Positions 1 to 6,228 of a stretch of 17,879 nucleotides of DNA are shown here, piece after piece (the stretch's first letter is position 1; the number at the start of each line of letters is the position of its first letter). The stretch covers positions 1 to 17,879 of the forward strand of contig WLSX01000003.1 in assembly GCA_009705675.1 (NCBI GenBank). Reading direction: 5' to 3'. A program made the position numbers and the translations under genes. The notes below the pieces were generated by a model that saw nothing but the letters and a program-made list of their open reading frames with translations, made no database searches and was not told the DNA's origin. This DNA is from Actinomycetota bacterium. Lineage in GTDB: Bacteria > Actinomycetota > Actinomycetes > Nanopelagicales > Nanopelagicaceae.

Positions 1-22
1 AGGCAACACGAAGTGAGTTCAT
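1..22 (-). CDS. Possible 5' end of a further minus-strand gene (7 codons visible)
   Basis: A minus-strand ATG at 22-20 opens a reading frame that runs off the left edge and starts MNSLRVA. It lies 40 bases downstream of the mshC stop on the same strand. A TAAACT hexamer sits 7 bases before the ATG, the same leaderless-type arrangement seen at other gene starts in this window. Seven residues cannot identify a family. The call rests only on promoter spacing and on the otherwise unexplained gap; it could be a chance ATG. Confidence 0.35.
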
Positions 23-29
23 TTGGCTT

Positions 30-35
30 AGTTTA
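30..35 (-). promoter_or_regulatory. Candidate leaderless-type -10 box (TAAACT) for the gene at the left edge
   Basis: TAAACT on the minus strand ends 7 bases before the ATG at 22. TAnnnT at this distance places the transcription start at or next to the A of ATG. No Shine-Dalgarno stands at normal spacing (an AAGG lies about 15 bases upstream, too far). Confidence 0.3.
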
Positions 36-61
36 CCTTAGTAAATGGGTGCAAACTCTAA

Positions 62-1285
62 TTAGAGCGCTAAACCCAATAGTGCATCAATTGCTCTAGA
101 TACTGCCCCGCTTTGATTAACGTTTCCATCACTATTCGATTTTAAGGACCAATTCAACAATCTCTTCAAAGCATTTGGGGTATCAAGATTATTTGAAATG
201 TCAGAAACTATATCGTTAATCATTTGTGTTGGATCTATAACTTCACTCTGAGCCAAAGCAACGCGAATTTGATTGACTTCATTTTCAGCTTTTATTAGTA
301 ATTGACCGCTCCATTGACGATCATACTGATAGTGACCACTTAGAAGGGCCCATCTGATAACCATCGGATCAACCCCATCTGAAAGTAATTTTGAAACAAA
401 TACAAGATTTCCTTTAGATTTACTCATCTTTTCACCGTCTAAACCAATCATCGCGGCGTGAACATAATATCTAGCAAACTCTCTACCGAAGGCGGCTTTC
501 ACAATTTGTTCACTCATAAAATGGTGCGGAAATATCAAGTCACTTCCCCCGCCTTGTAAATCTATAATTGGATTACTTGTTTTATCATCCAAATACTCAC
601 ATGCGATCGCAGTGCACTCAACGTGCCAACCAGGTCGGCCAAATCCCAATTCGCTATCCCACCCTGGGTCATCTCCTACATTCGCAAGCCAGATAACCGG
701 ATCCAACGGATGTTTTTTGCCTTCTCGCTTTGGATCACCACCTCGCTCAGCAAATATTGCGATTGCTTCCTCTATAGAAATTGGCAGAGTTTTAAGAAAA
801 GATTCAACAGTGAAGTAAAAGTCACCATTCAATTCATACAAATATCCGTTATTAGATAATTTCTTTATAAATTTTTCAATTAGGTGCATTGAATCGGTGA
901 CTTTTATAAAGTTTTCAGGTGGTAATACTCTCAGAGATGCCATATCGGAACGGTAAAGATCGATCTGTGAGGTCGCTAATACCTGCCAATCTTGCTTGTC
1001 TCGCTTGGCTCGCTCAAGAAGTGGATCATCTATATCTGTAATGTTTTCTACAAACTTTACTGAGGAATTTTTCAAGGTTTGATAGCGATTTATTAAATCA
1101 AAACTTAGGTATGTTGCGGCATGTCCTAAATGGGTTGCGTCATATGGCGTGATTCCACAAACATACATCTTAAATACTTCACTATTGGCAATCTCCAACA
1201 AACCTTTACTGGAATCCTTAAGTTTTAGATTAGGGAATGAAGTATTAGAAAGTAGTGGCAAGTAGAAACTAGGCCATGAGTTCAT
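62..1285 (-). CDS. mshC: Mycothiol cysteine ligase MshC (L-cysteine:1D-myo-inositol 2-amino-2-deoxy-glucopyranoside ligase)
   Basis: MshC joins cysteine to glucosaminyl-inositol in an ATP-dependent step of mycothiol synthesis, the main low-molecular-weight thiol of Actinobacteria. The 407-residue protein is a class I tRNA-synthetase fold related to CysRS. Visible motifs are ITPYDATHLGH at 45-55 (HIGH-like nucleotide site), the probable zinc ligands C43, C224 and H254/H255, the PGWHVEC segment ending at 224, and KMSKS at 286-290. ITPYDATHLGH and the short C-terminus (no tRNA anticodon-binding extension) separate MshC from true CysRS; about 410 residues is normal for the family. The ATG at 1285 lies 16 bases after the stop of the upstream kinase-like gene, with a weak AGAGAG ribosome site, so it is probably the last gene of a four-gene operon. 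Its neighbours match the mshC context in Streptomyces and mycobacteria as I recall it. Confidence 0.95.
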   Translation of the reverse strand: MNSWPSFYLPLLSNTSFPNLKLKDSSKGLLEIANSEVFKMYVCGITPYDATHLGHAATYLSFDLINRYQTLKNSSVKFVENITDIDDPLLERAKRDKQDWQVLATSQIDLYRSDMASLRVLPPENFIKVTDSMHLIEKFIKKLSNNGYLYELNGDFYFTVESFLKTLPISIEEAIAIFAERGGDPKREGKKHPLDPVIWLANVGDDPGWDSELGFGRPGWHVECTAIACEYLDDKTSNPIIDLQGGGSDLIFPHHFMSEQIVKAAFGREFARYYVHAAMIGLDGEKMSKSKGNLVFVSKLLSDGVDPMVIRWALLSGHYQYDRQWSGQLLIKAENEVNQIRVALAQSEVIDPTQMINDIVSDISNNLDTPNALKRLLNWSLKSNSDGNVNQSGAVSRAIDALLGLAL

Positions 1286-1301
1286 ATCTAATTATCTCTC
1301 T

Positions 1302-1994
1302 TTAGACCGGTGGCCATGGCACTGCCGGCCAGCTTTGGCTTGGTTCTGGAAATATGCCGTTGGTGGCTAACTGCTCAATTCTCCTGCTTAGTGCACCGAT
1401 CTCATCCGGGGTTAAATATTCCTTAAATAAATCTAAATCTAAGCCCTTTACATTGTTAAGCAGGGCTATCTCATTAGTAGAAAACTTTTCGTTGGCAAAT
1501 TGCCATAGGACTGTTCTTAGTTTGTCTTCAGAATGAAAAGAAACTCCGTGGTCACAACCTTTTAATGCGCCATTTATATCAACTAACAAGTGGCCAAATT
1601 TGCGGTCGGTATTATTAATAATTGCATCAAACAAGGCTAACTTACGTAGTTGGGCGTCATCACTTTGACCAAACTCGACAACATCAACTGAATCATCAAT
1701 ATGAATCCATTCTTGAACCATGCCGAACCCAAATGGACCTTCCCGTAGCACGGTATATGGAACTATATTAAATTTTGCTAAATCACTTAACAAATATGCT
1801 GAGTACTCACGGAAGGCAAGATTGCCATCTGGAAAATCCCAGAGTGGTCGCTCTCCGGCAACTGGTTTGTAGATGACCTCAATAATCGGATCTGTACCGA
1901 CAACTTGTGCCAACAAAGTTGCATTAGATGCATCAACTAATCGGCCGACTACTGTGAGCTCTCCATTCAGAATTAAATCTGCTGCGCCTTTCAT
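1302..1994 (-). CDS. SCO1664-family protein (TIGR03843), atypical PI3K/HipA-like putative kinase
   Basis: This conserved actinobacterial protein has no established function. Family knowledge gives distant similarity to phosphatidylinositol 3/4-kinase and HipA folds. From the start chosen here (230 residues), candidate ATP-site residues are K43 in IYKP, followed by AGERPLWDFP, and E63 in REYSAY. The putative catalytic segment is NNTDRKFGH at 127-135, with D130. D148-H149-G150 takes the place of a kinase DFG. The usual Asn five residues after the catalytic Asp is H135, which I believe is typical of this family. I chose the ATG at 1994 because its first bases overlap the upstream stop as ATGA, a classic coupling. 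An in-frame ATG at 2021 would give 239 residues and a 31-base overlap. Kinase activity is inference. Confidence 0.85.
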   Translation of the reverse strand: MKGAADLILNGELTVVGRLVDASNATLLAQVVGTDPIIEVIYKPVAGERPLWDFPDGNLAFREYSAYLLSDLAKFNIVPYTVLREGPFGFGMVQEWIHIDDSVDVVEFGQSDDAQLRKLALFDAIINNTDRKFGHLLVDINGALKGCDHGVSFHSEDKLRTVLWQFANEKFSTNEIALLNNVKGLDLDLFKEYLTPDEIGALSRRIEQLATNGIFPEPSQSWPAVPWPPV

Positions 1995-2530
1995 CTGCGA
2001 TAACCATTTGCTCGTGGACATAGATGACCAAGCGGATCAATTGGTAAACCACAAAATGGGCAAGCAGGCCTTCCAGCGTTTACTAAAGCGGTAGCACGTT
2101 CACAAAAGCCTTTGACCTGAGAAATTCTAAGAGATGCAATCAAAAGATCTGGGCCATAATCAATATCATCTAGAACTAGTTCGTCATCCTGAGAGGCTGC
2201 TTGAATATTTACTACAACTAAACCATTCTCCCAAGTAATACTAATTATTCCGACCTGAAAATCCTCATCAATAGGCAACTCCATGGATTCATTATCAATC
2301 TCAGCAGCAGCCAATATATCTCCAGTAGAAGCGAGTTTTCCGCGCCTTAACTCACGAATTAAATCCTCAAATCTTTCAGTAAGTGCAATAACTTGATTCT
2401 TTTCCAAAGTTACAGAATTTAACCCATCAGCAGATTTAACTTGAATAAAGAACTGCCTCTGACCTGGCTCGCCAATGGCACTAACAATAAATCTAGTTGC
2501 TGGTTCATGCCTATAGATAATCCTGGGCAT
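1991..2530 (-). CDS. DUF3090 family protein (TIGR03847) with C-terminal zinc ribbon
   Basis: A 179-residue actinobacterial protein of unknown function. The N-terminal two thirds are a soluble domain of mostly beta and alternating character. The C-terminus is a probable zinc site: C157-x2-C160, then GLPIDP, then H169-x-C171, ending in NGYRR. The RPxCPxCGxPxDPxGHxCPRxNGY tail is the hallmark of the family. Its ATG at 2530 directly follows the TAG of the phosphatase gene with no gap, and its TGA overlaps the ATG of the kinase-like gene. Translation of all three is therefore probably coupled, which suggests they act in one process. A zinc-bound scaffold or regulator is a guess. Confidence 0.9.
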   Translation of the reverse strand: MPRIIYRHEPATRFIVSAIGEPGQRQFFIQVKSADGLNSVTLEKNQVIALTERFEDLIRELRRGKLASTGDILAAAEIDNESMELPIDEDFQVGIISITWENGLVVVNIQAASQDDELVLDDIDYGPDLLIASLRISQVKGFCERATALVNAGRPACPFCGLPIDPLGHLCPRANGYRR

Positions 2531-3205
2531 CTACTTCCACCACCATTGGCGAAGTGATGCCAAAGTATCACCACCGCCAATCTGATTGCTCTTAAATTTC
2601 TTTATTCCATTTTCAGCGAGTTTATAATTGCTTTGCAATATCGTAGATTTAGATTTTTCCAAATTAATAACTGTTAGCGATGCTGGTTCTGCGACGAAGC
2701 TTTGGAAGCGATCTATTGGCAAGCCAAGGCTAGAAGTAATCATCATTTTTATGATATCTCCGTGAGTAACAACCAGTACTGGACCCTTCTTTCCTGCTAA
2801 ATCCGTTAGCATCAGGTCAACTCTCTTCCGCATACTTTTAAAACTTTCTCCGTCTGGAAATGTGAAGGTAGATGGCTTTGTTTGAACACTTCGCCACTTT
2901 TTGTCCTTACTCAGCTTTGAAAGTTTTTTACCTGACCAATCCCCATAATTCATTTCAATTATTCTTTCATCGACCTCAAACTTTAAGTCTGGATTTTTAA
3001 CCATAAATGGCGTGACCGTCTGAATGCATCTAGTCATTGGGCTTGAATAAACCTGGGAAAAATTGATGGGTTTAAGGTATGGAATCAGAGCTTGTGCTTG
3101 TTTAAATCCTTCTTTTGATAACTCAACTGAATCATCCTGGCCAGCCAATATTCCTTTGACATTCGCCACTGATTGGGCATGACGCAAAAGATAGACAATC
3201 GGCAT
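2531..3205 (-). CDS. MSMEG_4193-family histidine phosphatase / phosphomutase-like protein (TIGR03848)
   Basis: A 224-residue member of the histidine phosphatase (phosphoglycerate mutase-like) superfamily. The phospho-acceptor motif is R8-H9-A10 in LLRHAQSVAN, so the usual RHG glycine is alanine. R59 (SSPMTRC) is the second phosphate-binding Arg, E84 in EMNYGDW is the likely proton donor, and H148 in VVTHGD is the second catalytic His. The substrate is unknown; a small phospho-metabolite or a phosphoprotein are both possible. It leads the mshC operon. Its ATG at 3205 has no Shine-Dalgarno but carries TAACCT six bases upstream, suggesting a leaderless mRNA. The gene diverges from the aldo/keto reductase across 49 bases. 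It resembles Rv2135c, as I recall that locus. Confidence 0.9.
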   Translation of the reverse strand: MPIVYLLRHAQSVANVKGILAGQDDSVELSKEGFKQAQALIPYLKPINFSQVYSSPMTRCIQTVTPFMVKNPDLKFEVDERIIEMNYGDWSGKKLSKLSKDKKWRSVQTKPSTFTFPDGESFKSMRKRVDLMLTDLAGKKGPVLVVTHGDIIKMMITSSLGLPIDRFQSFVAEPASLTVINLEKSKSTILQSNYKLAENGIKKFKSNQIGGGDTLASLRQWWWK

Positions 3206-3211
3206 TTGGCA

Positions 3212-3217
3212 AGGTTA
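3212..3217 (-). promoter_or_regulatory. Leaderless-type -10 box (TAACCT) of the phosphatase-DUF3090-kinase-mshC operon
   Basis: TAACCT on the minus strand is separated from the ATG at 3205 by six bases (TGCCAA), which would place the transcription start at the A of the start codon. No purine-rich ribosome site is present at the normal distance. Confidence 0.55.
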
Positions 3218-3241
3218 CCGATCTTTTACCGCTCTTGTTGC

Positions 3242-3247
3242 TAGCCT
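3242..3247 (+). promoter_or_regulatory. Leaderless-type -10 box (TAGCCT) of the aldo/keto reductase
   Basis: TAGCCT lies seven bases (GCCAGCC) before the ATG at 3255, with no Shine-Dalgarno between. It forms a 49-base divergent promoter region with the mshC operon promoter. Confidence 0.45.
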
Positions 3248-3254
3248 GCCAGCC

Positions 3255-4199
3255 ATGGAACGACGTAAATTAGGCGGAGTATCAATCTCCCGACTTGGTC
3301 TAGGCACTATGACCTGGGGGCGCGATACTGACGAAAATGAAGCTGCACAGCAGCTGCAGTACTTTGTTGAGGCGGGCGGAAATTTAGTTGATACCGCAGC
3401 TGTATATGCAGATGGTGATGCCGAACGCGTTCTGGGTGGATTTATTGGCACACTTATTAAACGAGATGATCTTTTTATTGCAACAAAGGGTGGAATAACT
3501 TTTAAAGATGGTTCACGCCAAATCAATAATTCACGCAATGAATTAATATCGGATTTAGATAGATCTCTAACAAGATTAAATGTTGATTACGTTGATCTTT
3601 GGCAAATTCATACCTGGGATAAAAATACGCCACTTGAGGAAACTTTATCTGCTTTAGATTATGCAACTAGCTCTGGAAAAGCACGGTATGTAAGTGTCTG
3701 TAACTTTAATGGGTGGCAATTAGCAAGAAGTACCACATTGCAAAATCCAATTTTTGGCAAAGCTGCAATTATCGCTGCTCAAAATGAATATTCGTTATTA
3801 AATCGCAAGGCAGAAGAAGAAGTAATCCCTGCTTCGTCAGCTTTAAATCTCGGTTTCTTAGCGTGGTCACCCCTTGGCAGAGGAGTTTTAACTGGAAAGT
3901 ACCGTGGCGGGGTGCCATCAGACTCTCGAGGTGCGTCACCACACTTTGCTAATTTTGTTGAACCATATCTTTCAGAGCGGGCAAACCAGATTGTTGAAGC
4001 GGTTTGCGTGGCAGCTGAAGGATTGGGTTACTCACCTCTTGAGGTAGCACTCTCCTGGGTTCGAGATGCACCAGGTGTAACAAGTGCGTTAATTGGCGCA
4101 AGAACCGGTGCGCAACTTCGCGGAATACTTACCGTTGAACAAATTACTTTGCCAGAACAGGTTAGGCAGGCATTAAATGAGGTTTCAGCCTCTAATTAA
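3255..4199 (+). CDS. Aldo/keto reductase
   Basis: A 314-residue cytosolic NADPH-dependent oxidoreductase with a TIM-barrel fold. The catalytic tetrad is complete: D46 and Y51 in VDTAAVY, K78 in ATKGG and H119 in QIHTWD. The C-terminal cofactor-binding part includes WSPLGRGVLTGKY and ALIGARTGAQL, typical of the YajO/Tas-like subgroup acting on carbonyl substrates. The exact substrate cannot be read from sequence. The length is normal. The ATG at 3255 is supported by the alignment-like start MERRKLGGVSISRLGLGT and by a TAGCCT box 7 bases upstream. It is transcribed alone, divergent from the mshC operon. Its TAA overlaps the TAA of the convergent M20 peptidase gene within one TTAA tetramer. Confidence 0.93.
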   Translation: MERRKLGGVSISRLGLGTMTWGRDTDENEAAQQLQYFVEAGGNLVDTAAVYADGDAERVLGGFIGTLIKRDDLFIATKGGITFKDGSRQINNSRNELISDLDRSLTRLNVDYVDLWQIHTWDKNTPLEETLSALDYATSSGKARYVSVCNFNGWQLARSTTLQNPIFGKAAIIAAQNEYSLLNRKAEEEVIPASSALNLGFLAWSPLGRGVLTGKYRGGVPSDSRGASPHFANFVEPYLSERANQIVEAVCVAAEGLGYSPLEVALSWVRDAPGVTSALIGARTGAQLRGILTVEQITLPEQVRQALNEVSASN

Positions 4200-5515
4200 A
4201 CATTCTCCAAAAACTCATATAAAACTCTAACGCCAAATTTTAATCCTTCAATTGGTACCCGCTCATCCACGCCATGGAATAGAGCAAAGAAATCCAAATC
4301 CTTAGGTAACTTAAGTGGAGAAAACCCATAACCAACAATTCCTAAATCATGCAGCGCTTTGTTATCAGTTCCACCGCTCATTAGGTAGGGAACTGGAATG
4401 CCAGCGGCATCTTCTCCATTAATCGCATCGCACATTGCTTTAACTAACGGGCCCGCAAATTCAACCTCAAGGGCTATATCTCGGGTTAAAATCTCAACTT
4501 CAATCTCATCACCTGCAAGTTTTTTAATAGTTTGATGCAGTTGCTCCTCATATCCAGGCAAGAACCTGCCATCAACTGTGGCACTTGCACTTTGAGGAAT
4601 CACATTAACTTTATATCCAGCCTCAAGCATTGTTGGATTGGCGGTGTTAGAAATGGTTGCACCCAGCATTTTTACTGCATCACCTAAATGATGGAGTAAT
4701 GGTTTCACATTTTTAGCATCATATTTATCGCCGGTAAGTTCTGCAATTTTTCTAAAAAGTAAACTGCTGGTTTTTGTCTCAAGTTGCGGCCATTCATAAT
4801 TACCAATTCTAGAAACTGCATCAGCAACTTTTGTAACGGAATTATCTTTATTTATAAAAGAGCCATGTCCAGCCGTTCCTTTAGCAGTAAGTTTTAACCA
4901 TTGAATACCTTTTTGTGCAGCTTCAATAAGATACAAGCGGTGCTCGCCAGTAATAGTTATTGAAAACCCGCCCACCTCTGACACAGCTTCGCTGTAACCA
5001 TCAAAAATCTCTGGTCGATGCTTAACCAACCAACGAGATCCATAGTTAGAACCAGCTTCCTCATCTGCAAAGAAAACAAGCAAAATATTTCTAGGTGGTT
5101 TATAGCCAATCCGTTGCCACATTCTCACCGATGCCAAGATCATGGCATCCATATCCTTCATATCAACTGCTCCGCGGCCCCAAATAAATCCATCTTTTAT
5201 TAGGCCGCTAAATGGATCGACTGACCAATCATCGGCATTTACTGGAACTACGTCGATATGTCCATGTAAAACTAAGCCAGGACGTTTCGGATCGCTGCCT
5301 TCAATCTTTGCCACCACATTTACTCGGTTTGGGGCCGTTTCAATTAACTCACTTTTAATGCCGACCTCAGATAATTTACTTGCAACATATTCCGCCATTG
5401 CTTTTTCATCACCACGACCTTCGCCATGGTTAACGCTAGGAATACGAATCATTTCTTGGCAAAGCAATATCGTTTCGTTCTCTAATTCAATGATCTGATC
5501 AGCACTCAATTTCAT
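4196..5515 (-). CDS. M20/M25/M40 family metallopeptidase (dipeptidase or amidohydrolase-like)
   Basis: A 439-residue cytosolic zinc hydrolase of the M20 clan. The di-zinc site is complete: H86 and D88 in HGHIDVVP, D118 in GRGAVDMK (bridging), catalytic base E152 with E153 in DEEAG, E180 in SEVGG and H414 in LFHGVDE. H217 in AGHGS belongs to the lid/dimerisation domain. The probable role is hydrolysis of dipeptides or N-acyl amino acids from peptide uptake. A similar M20 enzyme lies near the mshC/uppP region of mycobacteria (Rv2141c, from memory), so the locus may be conserved. The ATG at 5515 has a good AGGAG ribosome site 9 bases upstream, unlike the leaderless genes around it. The stop overlaps that of the convergent reductase. 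Confidence 0.93.
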   Translation of the reverse strand: MKLSADQIIELENETILLCQEMIRIPSVNHGEGRGDEKAMAEYVASKLSEVGIKSELIETAPNRVNVVAKIEGSDPKRPGLVLHGHIDVVPVNADDWSVDPFSGLIKDGFIWGRGAVDMKDMDAMILASVRMWQRIGYKPPRNILLVFFADEEAGSNYGSRWLVKHRPEIFDGYSEAVSEVGGFSITITGEHRLYLIEAAQKGIQWLKLTAKGTAGHGSFINKDNSVTKVADAVSRIGNYEWPQLETKTSSLLFRKIAELTGDKYDAKNVKPLLHHLGDAVKMLGATISNTANPTMLEAGYKVNVIPQSASATVDGRFLPGYEEQLHQTIKKLAGDEIEVEILTRDIALEVEFAGPLVKAMCDAINGEDAAGIPVPYLMSGGTDNKALHDLGIVGYGFSPLKLPKDLDFFALFHGVDERVPIEGLKFGVRVLYEFLENV

Positions 5516-5524
5516 GAGGCTATT

Positions 5525-5529
5525 CTCCT
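5525..5529 (-). promoter_or_regulatory. Shine-Dalgarno (AGGAG) of the M20 peptidase gene
   Basis: AGGAG on the minus strand, nine bases before the ATG at 5515. It fixes this start and marks the gene as having a leadered mRNA in a window where most first genes lack such a site. Confidence 0.6.
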
Positions 5530-5530
5530 A

Positions 5531-5570
5531 TATAATTTGGATTTCCATTGATTTCAGATTGCGTTAAAAT
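5531..5570 (+). promoter_or_regulatory. Candidate promoter elements for tRNA-Leu
   Basis: Two -10-like hexamers face the tRNA: a perfect TATAAT at 5531-5536 and TAAAAT at 5565-5570. The first would give a leader of about 35 bases. The second would start transcription one or two bases before the mature 5' end. No convincing -35 box was found for either, and the choice cannot be made by eye. Confidence 0.35.
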
Positions 5571-5578
5571 AAAAGTAG

Positions 5579-5662
5579 GTCCGGGTGGCGGAATTGGCAG
5601 ACGCGCTAGCTTGAGGTGTTAGTGCCCGTAAGGGCTTAGGGGTTCAACTCCCCTCTCGGACA
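5579..5662 (+). tRNA. tRNA-Leu (anticodon GAG)
   Basis: An 84-base class II tRNA. The acceptor arm GTCCGGG pairs with CTCGGAC (one G-U), followed by discriminator A at 5662. The anticodon stem CTAGC/GTTAG closes the loop TTGAGGT, so positions 34-36 are GAG, reading CUC and CUU leucine codons. A long variable arm with GCCC/GGGC pairing confirms the leucine/serine class. The T arm is AGGGG, TTCAACT, CCCCT. CCA is not encoded: the sequence after the discriminator is CGCC, so it must be added by the CCA-adding enzyme. It lies between the divergent M20 gene and apt, and no integrated element is present at its 3' end. Confidence 0.95.
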
Positions 5663-5687
5663 CGCCTAATATCCTAAAAGGTAACAA

Positions 5688-5693
5688 TAAGAT
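5688..5693 (+). promoter_or_regulatory. Leaderless-type -10 box (TAAGAT) of apt-tdk
   Basis: TAAGAT is six bases (GCGCAG) before the GTG at 5700, with no ribosome site at proper spacing. It would allow apt to be transcribed separately from the tRNA that ends 37 bases upstream. Confidence 0.45.
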
Positions 5694-5699
5694 GCGCAG

Positions 5700-6224
5700 G
5701 TGGATAAAGCGGCCTCAAATCTGATCAGAGTAATTCCAGATTTCCCAAAACCTGGAATTATTTTCAAAGATATAACACCCCTCCTTGCTGACGCAAAAAT
5801 GTTTAAGCAAAGCTGCCAAGAGATTGCTGATTTAGCAGAACAGGTTGATTATCTAGCTGGCATTGAGGCGCGAGGATTTATTTTTGCTGCAGCTGCTGCA
5901 TCCCTTATCAATAAAGGATTTATCCCAATCCGTAAAGTAGGAAAATTACCAGGTGAAACAATTTCGCAAAGTTATGATCTTGAGTATGGACAGGCAACTC
6001 TTGAAATACATGCCAACATAATTCCAGCAGGTAAAAAGGTTTTAATTGTTGATGATGTATTAGCCACTGGTGGAACTGCTATTGCTGCCATAGATTTGAT
6101 ACTTCAGGCGAAGTTAATACCCGTTGGAGCATGTTTCCTGATTGAAATAGCTGAATTAGGTGGAAGATCACGGATCAATCAGGCCCATGGTGGTCTACAA
6201 ATCAACACAATCTTGGCAGAATGA
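5700..6224 (+). CDS. apt: Adenine phosphoribosyltransferase
   Basis: Apt converts adenine and PRPP to AMP and pyrophosphate in cytosolic purine salvage. The 174-residue product is of normal length. Motifs are the N-terminal DFPKPGIIFKDITPLL, GIEARGF at 54-60, RKVGKLPG at 78-85 and the PRPP loop VLIVDDVLATGGTA at 114-127 with D118-D119. The start is GTG at 5700: an in-frame stop lies 10 bases upstream, and the nearby ATG at 5692 is in another frame. A TAAGAT box six bases upstream suggests a leaderless mRNA. tdk begins four bases after the stop, so the two salvage genes are probably cotranscribed. The purine permease about 4 kb downstream could supply its substrate. Confidence 0.95.
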   Translation: MDKAASNLIRVIPDFPKPGIIFKDITPLLADAKMFKQSCQEIADLAEQVDYLAGIEARGFIFAAAAASLINKGFIPIRKVGKLPGETISQSYDLEYGQATLEIHANIIPAGKKVLIVDDVLATGGTAIAAIDLILQAKLIPVGACFLIEIAELGGRSRINQAHGGLQINTILAE

Positions 6225-6228
6225 CCTT

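Noticed and set aside
612..859. Plus-strand open frames of 68 and 78 codons inside mshC
   Set aside because: They lie antisense to a well-conserved gene, have no ribosome site or promoter-like box and no recognisable motif.
3215..3538. 107-codon minus-strand frame opposite the aldo/keto reductase
   Set aside because: It is the complement of conserved reductase codons including the catalytic region; composition is Ser/Arg/Pro-rich as expected from an antisense shadow.
5142..5498. 118-codon plus-strand frame opposite the M20 peptidase
   Set aside because: It overlaps the zinc-site coding region of the peptidase on the other strand and shows no family motif or start signals.
5663..5699. Integration or attachment site at the tRNA-Leu 3' end
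   Set aside because: No integrase, no repeated tRNA 3' segment downstream, and apt follows at once with ordinary composition.
6160..6228. ATG at 6160 as the tdk start
   Set aside because: It lies 65 bases inside apt, and the added 23 residues do not resemble any thymidine kinase N-terminus; the ATG at 6229 gives the standard start.
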